Both the position numbers and the translations under genes were made by a program. DNA of 64,000 bases from Saccharopolyspora galaxeae (lineage in GTDB: Bacteria; Actinomycetota; Actinomycetes; Mycobacteriales; Pseudonocardiaceae): NCBI RefSeq assembly GCF_016526145.1, contig NZ_JADDUE010000004.1:248001-312000 (forward strand). Direction: 5' to 3'. Position 1 is the stretch's first letter; the number at the start of each line of letters is the position of its first letter. Below are positions 1 through 8,207 of the stretch, piece after piece. Below the pieces are notes generated by a model, which saw only the letters and a program-made list of their open reading frames with translations, was not told the DNA's origin and did no database searches.

Positions 1-1
1 C

Positions 2-40
2 GGCGAGGTGCAGCTGCACCGGCTGCCCGGGCGCGGGTGA
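2..40 (+). CDS. possible 3' end of an upstream gene (partial)
   Basis: The first bases read as an open frame of 12 codons ending in TGA at 38-40, with GC-rich third positions typical of genes here. Too little is present to name a product, and chance cannot be excluded. It would be convergent with the MFS gene that ends at 65. Confidence 0.25.
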   Translation, partial: GEVQLHRLPGRG

Positions 41-64
41 GCCGCCCGTCCGGATCGTGCGGGC

Positions 65-1387
65 TCAGATCGTTCGGGGCCGCCCGGCCAGGAATCCGAT
101 CACGGTCTGCGCGGTGATGAAGCCGAGCACGGCGGTCAGCGAGGCCGACCAGTTGCCGGTGATCTCGTGCAGCACGCCGAACAGGAACGGGCCCACCGAG
201 GCGACGACGTAGCCGATGCTCTGCGACATGGCCGACAACTGGCCGGTGTCGGCGGCGTTGGTGGTGCGCAGCGAGATCAACGCCAGTGCGAGCGAGATCG
301 CGCTCACGCTCACGCCGATCAGCAGCGCCCACAGCAGCGGCGCCGCCAGCGGCGCGAGCAGCAACCCGAGCACACCGGCCAACGGCGGCACTCCCATCAG
401 CACCGCCCACCACGACTGGCCTCGGGTCCGGGTCACGAGCGGCGGCAGCACCATGTTGATCGGCACGCCGACCAGCAGCAGCACCCCCATCAGCACGCCG
501 ACCGTGGTCGCGTCCATCCCGGCGCCCTTGAACACCTCGGGCAGCCAGCCCATCACGATGTACGCGGTGGTCGACTGCAGGCCGAAGTAGCCGGTGACCA
601 GCCAGGCGAGCGGGCTGCGCAGCATCGAACGCATGCCGGTCCCCGGCTCGGCCGCGGCCACCGTCCTGCCGGTCCGGCGACTGCCGGGCACCCACACGAG
701 CAGCGCCGCCAGCGCAAGCACCATCCAGGTCGCCAGCGCGAGCCGCCAGCTGCCGACGAGCGAGTCCAGCCAGGGCGTCACCGCCGATCCGGCGGCACTT
801 CCTGCGGCCAGCGCCGTCGTGTAAAGCCCGGTCGCGGCGCCGACCCGGTTCGGGAAGGACTCCTTGACCACCACCGGGATCAGCACGTTGCACATCGCGA
901 TCGCCACGCAGGCCAGCACGGTCCCGCCCAGCAGCACCCACGATCCGCCGAGCACGCGGACCACCAGCGAGACCGTCAGCAACGCCAGCGAACCGCCGAC
1001 GACGGGGTTCATGCCCCAACGCCGGGACAGCACCGGTGCGGCCAGCGCCGCGACACCGAAGCACAGCGTGGGCACCGCGGTCACGACGCTGGCCCACGTG
1101 CTGCTCGCGCCGACCGAGTCGCGCACTTCGCCGAGGATCGAGCTGAGGCTGGTCACCGCGGGACGCATGTTCGCCGAGGCCAGCGCCACTCCCGCCAGCA
1201 GCAGCGCGCCTCCTGCCAACGCGCGGTGCCGGGTGTTGACCACGTTCTCCGCGGCGCCCTCGTTCGGCAGCGCTTCGGCCCGGGACAGCGGTCCGGAACC
1301 GTCGGCGGTGCTGGCATCCTGGGCCGTCACGCCGCGGTTCCCGCGGTCGTGGGCGTGCTGGGTGTGCGACTCGGCAGACATCGCCAC
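65..1387 (-). CDS. MFS transporter, CynX/NimT-like family
   Basis: About 440 residues with roughly 12 hydrophobic helices after a polar N-terminal tail of about 50 residues. The 'ASANMRPAVTSL' stretch in helix 1 (Asn/Arg-Pro-Ala) is typical of the CynX/NimT (cyanate/2-nitroimidazole) branch of the major facilitator superfamily, whose members export or import small organic anions or drugs. The substrate cannot be read from sequence. The start is GTG at 1387 or ATG at 1381 (GTG-GCG-ATG); neither has a well-spaced ribosome site. A GntR regulator diverges from a short shared region and probably controls it. A paralogue of the same family lies at 46881-48098. Confidence 0.85.
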   Translation of the reverse strand: MAMSAESHTQHAHDRGNRGVTAQDASTADGSGPLSRAEALPNEGAAENVVNTRHRALAGGALLLAGVALASANMRPAVTSLSSILGEVRDSVGASSTWASVVTAVPTLCFGVAALAAPVLSRRWGMNPVVGGSLALLTVSLVVRVLGGSWVLLGGTVLACVAIAMCNVLIPVVVKESFPNRVGAATGLYTTALAAGSAAGSAVTPWLDSLVGSWRLALATWMVLALAALLVWVPGSRRTGRTVAAAEPGTGMRSMLRSPLAWLVTGYFGLQSTTAYIVMGWLPEVFKGAGMDATTVGVLMGVLLLVGVPINMVLPPLVTRTRGQSWWAVLMGVPPLAGVLGLLLAPLAAPLLWALLIGVSVSAISLALALISLRTTNAADTGQLSAMSQSIGYVVASVGPFLFGVLHEITGNWSASLTAVLGFITAQTVIGFLAGRPRTI

Positions 1388-1430
1388 CTATTCTGTCAAA
1401 CGTAGGATGTTCGGACGAAAGGATGTCCCC

Positions 1431-2123
1431 TTGCCTCTGGTCAACACCCAGCGAACCGGGTTGGTCGACCAGGTCATCGCGCAGATGCGCGAACTGGTCA
1501 GCTCCGGCGAGTGGCCGCTCGGCCGGCGCATCCCCACCGAGGCCGAACTGGTCACCGCGCTCGGCGTCGGCCGCAACACCGTCCGCGAGGCGGTGCGCGC
1601 GCTCGCGCACGCGGGACTGCTCGAGGTCCGGCAGGGCGACGGCACGTTCGTCCGGGCCACCAACGAGCTCTCCGGCGCGGTGCGCAGGCTGTACGGCTCG
1701 GAACTGCGCCAGATCCTGGAAGTGCGCCGCGCGCTGGAAGTGGAAGCCGCCCGGCTGGCCGCCACCGCCCGCACCGACGAGGACCTCGCGGAGCTGGAAA
1801 CCCTGCTGGCCGCCCGCGACGAGGCCGCGGCAGGCCGGGACCGCGAACACTTCAGCGCCGCCGACACCCGGTTCCACCTGCGGATGGTGGCCGCCTCGCA
1901 CAACCCGGTGCTGATCGGGCTCTACGACGGGGTCAGCGAGGCGGTGCAGTCCAGCGTGGCGACCACGCACGACCCGGCGCAGCCGCCGCCCGTGTCGCAC
2001 ACCGCGCTGCTCGACGCGGTGCGCGCGGGCGAACCGGAGCGGGCCGCGGGCGAGGCTTGCGGGTTCCTGGAAGAACTGCTGGCGGAGATCGGCGCTCAGC
2101 CGGAGCAGCCGGCGTCCCCGTAG
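1431..2123 (+). CDS. GntR-family regulator, FadR/FCD subfamily
   Basis: About 230 residues. An N-terminal winged helix-turn-helix (roughly residues 5-70, with 'GVGRNTVREAVRAL' as the recognition part and the 'GDGTFV' wing) is followed by an all-helical FCD effector domain with Asp/His metal or ligand positions ('ADTRFH', 'ASHNPV', 'SHTALL'). FadR-type GntR proteins are usually small-molecule-responsive repressors of neighbouring transport or catabolic genes, here most simply the divergent MFS gene. TTG at 1431 is preferred because AAAGGA lies about 8 bases upstream. ATG at 1407 is in frame but has no spaced ribosome site. The 3' end overlaps the convergent Phd-like gene by 28 bases. Confidence 0.85.
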   Translation: MPLVNTQRTGLVDQVIAQMRELVSSGEWPLGRRIPTEAELVTALGVGRNTVREAVRALAHAGLLEVRQGDGTFVRATNELSGAVRRLYGSELRQILEVRRALEVEAARLAATARTDEDLAELETLLAARDEAAAGRDREHFSAADTRFHLRMVAASHNPVLIGLYDGVSEAVQSSVATTHDPAQPPPVSHTALLDAVRAGEPERAAGEACGFLEELLAEIGAQPEQPASP

Positions 2124-2404
2124 TCCAGCTGCCCCCAATCGGGCTGCCCGTAGTCGGTGCCCACGTCGAAGACCTCGCCGGCCGCTTCACCACCGACGGG
2201 CGCCGCCCACGCCGCGCCCAGCACGCCGTAGCTTCCCGAGCGCAGCACGCCGGAACTCGCCGCGCCGTCCGCGGAGTCGGCACGTCGCAGCACCGCCGAC
2301 GGGGCACCGAACCGGGTGATCACGATCTCCTCGCCGGACTCGGCCCGGTCGAGCAGCTCGGGCAGCCGCGCCTGCGCTTCCTCCGCGGAGAATCGGGTGC
2401 TCAT
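2096..2404 (-). CDS. Phd/YefM-like antitoxin-type protein, solitary
   Basis: About 102 residues. The first 50 look like a Phd/YefM (prevent-host-death) N-terminal DNA-binding domain: 'SAEEAQARLPELLDRAESGEEIVITRFGAP' pattern with the typical Glu-Leu-Leu and 'ITRFG' signatures. The second half is an acidic Gly/Tyr/Asp-rich tail unlike the toxin-binding tail of classical YefM. No RelE, Doc or PIN toxin gene is adjacent: upstream is cobQ, downstream is the convergent gntR. ATG at 2404 fits the domain start. It may be a stand-alone transcriptional regulator rather than half of a toxin-antitoxin pair. Confidence 0.65.
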   Translation of the reverse strand: MSTRFSAEEAQARLPELLDRAESGEEIVITRFGAPSAVLRRADSADGAASSGVLRSGSYGVLGAAWAAPVGGEAAGEVFDVGTDYGQPDWGQLDYGDAGCSG

Positions 2405-2414
2405 GACGCAGACG

Positions 2415-3959
2415 CTACGCCCGTGGAGATCCTCCCGGCACCGCATTCGGTCCGATCACCGGCATCCCGGCGGGCGCACCGCCGTCGAGCAGCTTGCGCA
2501 GCGCACCGGTGTCCAGGTGCCGCTCGACCAGATCGCCGAGCAGGTCGAGCTGGGCTTCGCGCAGCGCGGCGAACGAGGTGCCCGCGGCGACGGCGAACCC
2601 GTCCCGGCCGGACCGCTCGGCCGCGAACGCGAGGAACCGGCGGCGGAACTCGTCGTTCTCGAACAGCCCGTGCCAGTGCGTGCCGCCGACCGACCCGGCC
2701 AACGCGCCCTCCGGAACACCGTCGTCCGAGGTCAACAGCGGTTCCAGCGCCTCGCCCCTGCGCACCGGCAGGCCGTGGTGGATCTCGTAGCCGGAAACGG
2801 GTTCGCCGAACGCGGTGCCCGCGGGCCGCCGCAGCGTCTTCTCCGGCGCGAACTCGATCTCCAGGTCCAGCAGGCCGAGGCCGTCGACTACTCCCCCACC
2901 GGATTCGACCTCGTCGACGATGCGCCGCGACAGCATCTGGAAACCGCCGCAGATGCCGAAGACCGGCAGTCCCGCCCGCGCGTGCGCGAGCACCGCGTCG
3001 GCCAGGCCGGTGCGGTGCAGCCAAGCCAGGTCCTCGACGGTCGCCTTCGACCCGGGCAGCACGACCAGATCCGCGTCGGTGAGCCGCGAAGGCTCGGTGA
3101 CGAACCGGACGGCCACCCCCGGCTCCGCGGCCAGCGCCTCGATGTCGGTGGCGTTGGAGATGCGCGGCAGCTTCGGCACCGCGACCCGCAGCCACTGGTC
3201 ACCGCGCGGCGGCTGCGGCCTGCCGACGACACCGTCGGCCACGTAGGACAGCGAATCCTCCGCGTCCAGCCACAACTCCTCGGCCCACGGCAGCACGCCC
3301 TGCACCGGACGGCCGGTCAGCGCCCGCACCTGTTCCAGACCGGGTTCCAGCAGCGCCGGATCGCCCCGGAACTTGTTGATCACGAACCCGCTGACCAGCG
3401 CTTGATCGGCGGCGTCCAGCAGCGCCAAGGTGCCGTAGAGCGAGGCGAACACCCCGCCGCGATCGATGTCGCCGACCACCAGCACCGGTAGTTCCGCAGC
3501 CCGGGCCAAGCCCATGTTCGCGATGTCGGTGGCCCGCAGGTTGATCTCCGCGGGCGAGCCGGCGCCTTCGCAGATGACGTGGTCGTACTCGCCGCGCAGC
3601 TGCTCCAGCGTCGCCGCCACGGTTTCCAGCAGCGCGGCCTTGCGCTGCCGGTAGGACAGCGCGGTCACCGAACCGTCCGCCCGGCCCAGCACCACGACCT
3701 GCGAACTCCGGTCGCCGCCCGGCTTGAGCAGCACCGGGTTGTAGCGCACCGACGGCTCCAGCCCGCAGGCCGCGGACTGCACGGCCTGCGCCCGGCCGAT
3801 CTCGCCGCCGTCCGGGCACACCACCGAGTTGTTCGACATGTTCTGCGCCTTGAACGGCGCCACCCGGGCCCCGGCGCGGGCCAGCCACCGGCAGATCCCG
3901 GCGACCACGACGCTCTTGCCCGCGTCCGAGGTGGTCCCGGCGACCAGCAGCCCGCTCAC
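2415..3959 (-). CDS. cobQ: cobyric acid synthase (adenosylcobyrinate a,c-diamide amidotransferase)
   Basis: About 514 residues, the usual family length. CobQ amidates side chains b, d, e and g of adenosylcobyrinate a,c-diamide using glutamine and ATP, late in cobalamin synthesis. The N-terminus has the dethiobiotin-synthetase-like P-loop ('[10 protein letters not shown]'), followed by the '[12 protein letters not shown]' motif. The C-terminal half is a class I glutamine amidotransferase with the nucleophile region '[10 protein letters not shown]' and a late His in 'GTHWHGLF'. GTG at 3959 overlaps the map stop in a GTGA junction, so it is probably translationally coupled to map. No cobalamin riboswitch or other cob gene is visible here. 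Confidence 0.93.
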   Translation of the reverse strand: MSGLLVAGTTSDAGKSVVVAGICRWLARAGARVAPFKAQNMSNNSVVCPDGGEIGRAQAVQSAACGLEPSVRYNPVLLKPGGDRSSQVVVLGRADGSVTALSYRQRKAALLETVAATLEQLRGEYDHVICEGAGSPAEINLRATDIANMGLARAAELPVLVVGDIDRGGVFASLYGTLALLDAADQALVSGFVINKFRGDPALLEPGLEQVRALTGRPVQGVLPWAEELWLDAEDSLSYVADGVVGRPQPPRGDQWLRVAVPKLPRISNATDIEALAAEPGVAVRFVTEPSRLTDADLVVLPGSKATVEDLAWLHRTGLADAVLAHARAGLPVFGICGGFQMLSRRIVDEVESGGGVVDGLGLLDLEIEFAPEKTLRRPAGTAFGEPVSGYEIHHGLPVRRGEALEPLLTSDDGVPEGALAGSVGGTHWHGLFENDEFRRRFLAFAAERSGRDGFAVAAGTSFAALREAQLDLLGDLVERHLDTGALRKLLDGGAPAGMPVIGPNAVPGGSPRA

Positions 3960-4813
3960 GGCAGGGTGAGGATCTCGTTGCCGTCCTCGGTGATCAGGAT
4001 GGTGTGCTCGAACTGGGCGGTCCAGCTCTTGTCCCGGGTGGTCACCGTCCACTCGTCGTCCCACATGTCGTACTCGTGGGTGCCGAGGGTGATCATCGGC
4101 TCGATGGTGAACGTCATGCCCGGTTCCAGCACGGTCTGCACCGACGGCTCGTCGTAGTGCAGCACCACCAGGCCGCTGTGGAACGCGCGCCCGATGCCGT
4201 GCCCGGTGAAGTCGCGCACCACGCCGTAGCCGAAGCGCTTCGCGTAGGACTCGATGACCCGGCCGATGACGTTGAGCTGGCGCCCCGGCTTGGCCGCGCG
4301 GATGCCGCGCATCGTGGCCTCGTGGGTGCGCTCGACCAGCAGCTTCGCCTCCTCGGAGACGTCGCCTGCCAGGAAGGTGGCGTTGGTGTCGCCGTGCACG
4401 CCGCCGATGTAGCCGGTGACGTCGACGTTCACGATGTCGCCGTCCTCGATCACCGTCGAGTCCGGGATGCCGTGGCAGATCACCTCGTTCAGCGAGGTGC
4501 AGCAGGACTTCGGGAAACCGCGGTAGCCCAGCGTGGACGGGTAGGCGCCGTGGTCGACGAAGAACCGGTGCACCGCCTCGTCCACCTGGTCGGTGGTCGC
4601 GCCCGGCTGCACGGCCTTGCCCGCCTCTTCGAGCGCCTGCGCGGCGAGCTTGCAGGACTCCCGCATCGCGGCGATGACCTCGGGCGGCTGCACGTCCGGG
4701 TCGGTGTTGCGCTGCGGAGCGGGTTTGTCGACGTACTCGGGGCGCTGGATCGACGCCGGCACCGGCCGACGGGGGGTCTGCACTCCTGGCTGCAACGGGG
4801 CTCGTACCGGCAT
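3956..4813 (-). CDS. map: methionine aminopeptidase, type I with N-terminal extension
   Basis: 285 residues. It removes the initiator methionine from nascent proteins. The metal-dependent pita-bread fold is clear: 'NEVICHGIP', the metal Asp residues in '[11 protein letters not shown]' and 'HGDTNATF', '[10 protein letters not shown]', 'FTIEPM' and the final Glu in 'QFEHT'. A Pro/Arg-rich extension of about 45 residues precedes the catalytic domain, as in mycobacterial MapB, where it is thought to contact the ribosome. ATG at 4813. It lies downstream of the PBP gene, separated by about 250 bases of palindromic repeats, and is coupled to cobQ. Confidence 0.95.
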   Translation of the reverse strand: MPVRAPLQPGVQTPRRPVPASIQRPEYVDKPAPQRNTDPDVQPPEVIAAMRESCKLAAQALEEAGKAVQPGATTDQVDEAVHRFFVDHGAYPSTLGYRGFPKSCCTSLNEVICHGIPDSTVIEDGDIVNVDVTGYIGGVHGDTNATFLAGDVSEEAKLLVERTHEATMRGIRAAKPGRQLNVIGRVIESYAKRFGYGVVRDFTGHGIGRAFHSGLVVLHYDEPSVQTVLEPGMTFTIEPMITLGTHEYDMWDDEWTVTTRDKSWTAQFEHTILITEDGNEILTLP

Positions 4814-4867
4814 GTCCTCACTCTAGAACGTGCGGTCACGGCCCGGTGGCGGCCGGGGGCGCACCGG

Positions 4868-4883
4868 GTGAACGGACCGTTCG
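4868..4883. repeat. solo arm of the GAACGGACCGTTC repeat
   Basis: A single 16-base copy of GTGAACGGACCGTTCG, identical to the left arm of the element at 5001-5047. It is itself nearly palindromic around a central A. It sits just upstream of map without a partner arm at the usual distance. Confidence 0.7.
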
Positions 4884-4935
4884 CCCGGGCAGCGCCGGGC
4901 ACCCCTGGCGCTCTCCCAAGCGAACGGAGCACTGA

Positions 4936-4982
4936 GCGAACGGACCGTTCGACCAATCTAGTGGGACGAACAGGCCGTTCAC
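4936..4982. repeat. 47-bp inverted-repeat element, copy 1
   Basis: Arms at 4936-4951 and 4967-4982 (16 bases each, imperfectly complementary) enclose a 15-base loop at 4952-4966, ACCAATCTAGTGGGA. Each arm is itself a near-palindrome (GAACGGACCGTTC type). The loop is identical, in reverse complement, to the loop of the copy at 62501-62547. It could fold as a large hairpin between the PBP stop and the map start and act as a terminator or mRNA stabiliser. Confidence 0.8.
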
Positions 4983-5000
4983 TCCCGGCAGGAGCACTGC

Positions 5001-5047
5001 GTGAACGGACCGTTCGACCAGGCTATTGGGGCGAACGGTCCGTTCAC
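5001..5047. repeat. 47-bp inverted-repeat element, copy 2
   Basis: Perfect 16-base arms at 5001-5016 (GTGAACGGACCGTTCG) and 5032-5047 flank a 15-base loop, ACCAGGCTATTGGGG. It has the same 16-15-16 layout as the neighbouring copy at 4936-4982, and lies about 20 bases past the PBP stop, so it is a likely transcript end or stability element for that gene. Confidence 0.82.
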
Positions 5048-5068
5048 TCCTGGGGAAGTGCTAGCGGA

Positions 5069-6898
5069 TCAAGGGGTGTTGGTCAGGAAGTTGTTCGCGA
5101 CGTCCACCGCGGGGGTGGAGGAGCCCGCGTCGGTCAGCAGCACCGCGAAGGCCATGTCGCCGCGGTAGCCGACGAACCAGCCGTGCGAGTGCGTGCCGTC
5201 GCCGAACTGCGCCGTGCCGGTCTTGCCGAACACCTCACCGGCACCTGCGACGCCCTTGGCCGTCCCGTCGGTGACGACCTCGCGCATCATCGGCCGCAGC
5301 TGCTCCACCGTCTGCGGCGACAGCGGCTGCGGAGTCGAATCGGCCTTGGTCTGCTCGCCCTGGATCAGCTTCGGCGTGGGCATCGAACCGTTCGCCACGC
5401 TGGCCGAGGCCAGCGCCATGCCGAACGGGCTGGTCAGCACCTGCCCCTGCCCGAAACCGTTGGACGCGCGGCCGGTGATGTTCTGCCCGGGCGGAGCCTG
5501 CCCGGTGATCGTGGTGGCACCCGGCATCACGAAGTCCACGCCGACGCCGAGCTGCTGGGCCGTGTTCGTCAGCGTCTGCGCGGGCATGTCCACGGCCAGC
5601 TGCGCGAACGTGGTGTTGCAGGACTTGGCGAAGGCGGTGTGCAGCGGCACCATGCCGAGCGCGAAGTTCTTGTCGTTCGGCACCGTGCGGCCGTCGAAGA
5701 CCTTGCTCGCCGGGCAGTCCACCGGCTGGTCCTTGGTCACCTTGCCGGTTTCCAGCCCGGCCGCCGCGGTGGCGATCTTGAACGTGGAGCCGGGCGGGAA
5801 CTGGCCGGTCAGCGCGAGCGAACCCTGCGCGTCGGCCGGGTCGTTCTGCGCCACCGCCAGCACGTCGCCGTTGGACGGCCGCATCGCCACGACCATCGCG
5901 GCCTGCGGCACCGGCTGCACCGCCTGCTCGGCGGCCCGCTGCACCTGATCGCTGAGCGTGGTGCTCACCTGCGCGACCGGTTTCGGCGCTTGCTCCTGGA
6001 GCACCTGGGCGGGGGCGCCGTCCGCGTTCGCGGTCGCCACGCTCCAACCGGTGCCCGCCTTGACCTGCTCGTCGGCCTGCTTGGACACACCGGAGAGCAC
6101 CTGCGAGGCATAGCCGCGTTCCGGGGTCACCAGCTGCTGCTTGGCCGGGAACTGCACCCCGGGCAGGTCGTAGATCGCCGGGCGCACCCGTTCGTAGTCG
6201 GCCTGCCGCAACGAGATCACCGAGTACGGCTGCCCGGGCTTGGTCTTCGCGGCACCGTCCAAGATGGACTGCTGGGAGATCTCCGGCTCCACCGGCTTGA
6301 TGCCGTCCGCGAGCTGCGCGGCCACGCCGGGCAGGTCCCCGGCCGCCTGCGGGTCCAGGTTGACGTTGACGATCTGCTCCGGGGTCATCAACGGCTTGCC
6401 GTCGCGGTCGAGCACCGGCTCGGGCTGCGGCGGCTGCTCGTTGAGCGTCAGCGCCTGGCCCGGCCCGAGCTTGGGGTGCAGCACCGACGGCTCCCAGTGC
6501 ACCTTGTAGCCCTGGTCGGTGTCGGCGAGGCGCATGTGGCCCTCGTACTCGAAAACCCGGCCGCCGCCGAGGTCCCAGGTCGCGTAGAACTTGACCGAGG
6601 CGGGGTTCGGGCCCTCGCCTTCGCTCACGTTGCGCACCTCGGTCCGCACGCCCTGCGGGTGCAAGTTGGTCCACGAGCGTTCAAGCGTCTGCTGCGCCTG
6701 TCCCGGCGCGTCGGTGCGCCCCGCGGCGGCCGCGGCGTCCCCGGCCGAGAGCGATCCGAGGAACGACGTGGCGACGTCATGGGCGGACGGGCCGGAGTCG
6801 AACGCGCCGCAGCCCGCGAGGGGCACCGCCAGCGCCAGCCCGGCCAGTGCGGTCACGGCTCGCGAGGTCCGCGGGTAGAAGATCCGGGAGGAAATCAC
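5069..6898 (-). CDS. penicillin-binding lipoprotein, class B PBP (PBP-lipo/PbpA type)
   Basis: 609 residues. It begins with an export signal and lipobox 'LAGC' (Cys about 30), then an NTF2-like MecA_N domain (about 35-150), a dimerisation region, and a C-terminal transpeptidase. Catalytic motifs are SxxK in 'PGSTFKIA', SxN in 'KSCNTTF' and 'KTGTAQF'. Such enzymes cross-link peptidoglycan outside the membrane and bind beta-lactams. Gene order next to map and the GNAT gene matches mycobacterial PBP-lipo. The start is GTG at 6898 with a weak ribosome site. Palindromic repeats follow the stop. Confidence 0.92.
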   Translation of the reverse strand: MISSRIFYPRTSRAVTALAGLALAVPLAGCGAFDSGPSAHDVATSFLGSLSAGDAAAAAGRTDAPGQAQQTLERSWTNLHPQGVRTEVRNVSEGEGPNPASVKFYATWDLGGGRVFEYEGHMRLADTDQGYKVHWEPSVLHPKLGPGQALTLNEQPPQPEPVLDRDGKPLMTPEQIVNVNLDPQAAGDLPGVAAQLADGIKPVEPEISQQSILDGAAKTKPGQPYSVISLRQADYERVRPAIYDLPGVQFPAKQQLVTPERGYASQVLSGVSKQADEQVKAGTGWSVATANADGAPAQVLQEQAPKPVAQVSTTLSDQVQRAAEQAVQPVPQAAMVVAMRPSNGDVLAVAQNDPADAQGSLALTGQFPPGSTFKIATAAAGLETGKVTKDQPVDCPASKVFDGRTVPNDKNFALGMVPLHTAFAKSCNTTFAQLAVDMPAQTLTNTAQQLGVGVDFVMPGATTITGQAPPGQNITGRASNGFGQGQVLTSPFGMALASASVANGSMPTPKLIQGEQTKADSTPQPLSPQTVEQLRPMMREVVTDGTAKGVAGAGEVFGKTGTAQFGDGTHSHGWFVGYRGDMAFAVLLTDAGSSTPAVDVANNFLTNTP

Positions 6899-7085
6899 GT
6901 GGGAAGTATGCCGAAGGGGTACGACCGTTCCGGGCGCCCACCCACCGTCAGATCATCCGGTCCCGGCACCGGCCGCAGGCGTTGAGCCGATCGTCGCCGG
7001 GCACTCCCGCTTCGCCTGGGCCGAACGGCGCAGCACAGCACCCGCCGGTACGCCTTGGTGCGGGGTCTCCCGCGGAAGAAAGGAT

Positions 7086-7922
7086 TCAGAACAGCACCGT
7101 GCTGAACGTGCCCAGTTGGTGGAAACCCACCTTGCCGTAGGCCACCCTCGCGGAGATGTTGAAGCCGTTCACGTACAGGCTCGCGGTGCGCCCCAGACCG
7201 CGCACGAGGCGGTCCGCGATGGCCGCCGTTCCCGCGGTGCCGAGCCCCGAACTGCGCCGGTCCGGATGCACCCACACGCCCTGGATCTGCCCGACCGAGC
7301 GGGACATCGCCCCGATCTCGGCCTTGAACACGACCTCACCGCCGTCGAACCGGGCGAACGCGCGACCGGCGGCGATCAGCTCCGCAACGCGCGCCCGGTA
7401 GCCCGCGGCGCCGCCGTCGCGGGAGGGGTCGACGCCGACCTCCTCGGTGAACATCGCCACCGCCGCGGGCAGGTACCGGTCCAGCTCCTCCGGGCGCACC
7501 TGCCGGACCAGCGGATCCGGTCGCACCAGCGGCGGGCCGGACAGCACCATCAGCGGCTGCTGCTCACGCACCTCGCGCGCGGGGCCCCACTGCCCGGCGA
7601 GCTCGTCCCACAGCGCCAGCACCTGCTCGGACGGGCCGACCAGCGACGAGCACACCCGGCGGCGCCGCAGTACCCGATCGGCGAACGCGCGCATCGCCTC
7701 CGGGCCGCCGGCCAGCGGGATGAGGTTGACCCCGGAGAAGCACAGCCCGTCCAGCCCGCTGCCGTAGCCCCAGACCTCACCGCCCAGCCGGCTCGGCCGC
7801 AGCCCGGCGGCTTCCACGCGGGAAGCGACCATGCAGGCCGCGACCGGGTCCCGCGCCAGCGCCGTGTGGACACTGGCCGCGTCCCGGTCCTCCAACAGGC
7901 GGGCACCGACGAGCTTGAGCAC
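7086..7922 (-). CDS. GNAT-family N-acetyltransferase with DUF4081-like N-terminus
   Basis: 278 residues. The C-terminal half is a GNAT fold with the acetyl-CoA loop in 'VHPDRRSSGLGTAG', preceded by strand 'QIQGVWV' and followed by 'SLYVNGFNISARVAYGKVGF', the usual last helix and strand. The N-terminal 120 residues resemble the DUF4081 domain found in actinobacterial homologues next to ispG. The substrate is unknown; acylation of a small amine or a protein N-terminus is possible. GTG start at 7922. It is in the same orientation as ispG but separated from it by a terminator. Confidence 0.85.
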   Translation of the reverse strand: MLKLVGARLLEDRDAASVHTALARDPVAACMVASRVEAAGLRPSRLGGEVWGYGSGLDGLCFSGVNLIPLAGGPEAMRAFADRVLRRRRVCSSLVGPSEQVLALWDELAGQWGPAREVREQQPLMVLSGPPLVRPDPLVRQVRPEELDRYLPAAVAMFTEEVGVDPSRDGGAAGYRARVAELIAAGRAFARFDGGEVVFKAEIGAMSRSVGQIQGVWVHPDRRSSGLGTAGTAAIADRLVRGLGRTASLYVNGFNISARVAYGKVGFHQLGTFSTVLF

Positions 7923-8132
7923 GGCTAAAAGAGTGCCAGAAGACCCCGCGTCCCGGCTCCCCTACCCGGTGTGCGCAGCGCAATCCGAACGTGGATCAGC
8001 CGACCGGCGCAGGTGCGGCCGACTGCACGCGCAGCAGTCGCCACCGTCCGTGTCGCCACCCACGTTCGATCGATCGGCGTCACCGCGACGGCGATTTGCT
8101 CCAGCGACCGGTTCAAAAACCAGCGCAACGGA

Positions 8133-8168
8133 ACGGCCCCGCCGAGCAATGCACCTCGGCGGGGCCGT
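8133..8168 (-). terminator. ispG transcription terminator
   Basis: Perfect 14-base inverted repeat (8133-8146 and 8155-8168, ACGGCCCCGCCGAG type) with an 8-base loop, about 40 bases past the ispG stop. There is no long U run, as is common in GC-rich actinobacteria. Confidence 0.8.
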
Positions 8169-8207
8169 GCGGCAATGTCCGCGGGCGATGTCCGCGCAGC
8201 CGCGCGA

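Noticed and set aside
2096-2446. Toxin-antitoxin pair with the Phd-like gene
   Set aside because: Both neighbours are identified (gntR, cobQ); no toxin ORF overlaps or adjoins it.
2405-4100. Cobalamin riboswitch expected near cobQ
   Set aside because: cobQ overlaps map directly, leaving no leader, and no B12-box sequence was seen.
4004-6985. A plus-strand open frame of about 993 codons
   Set aside because: Antisense to map and the PBP gene, which are both complete with catalytic motifs.
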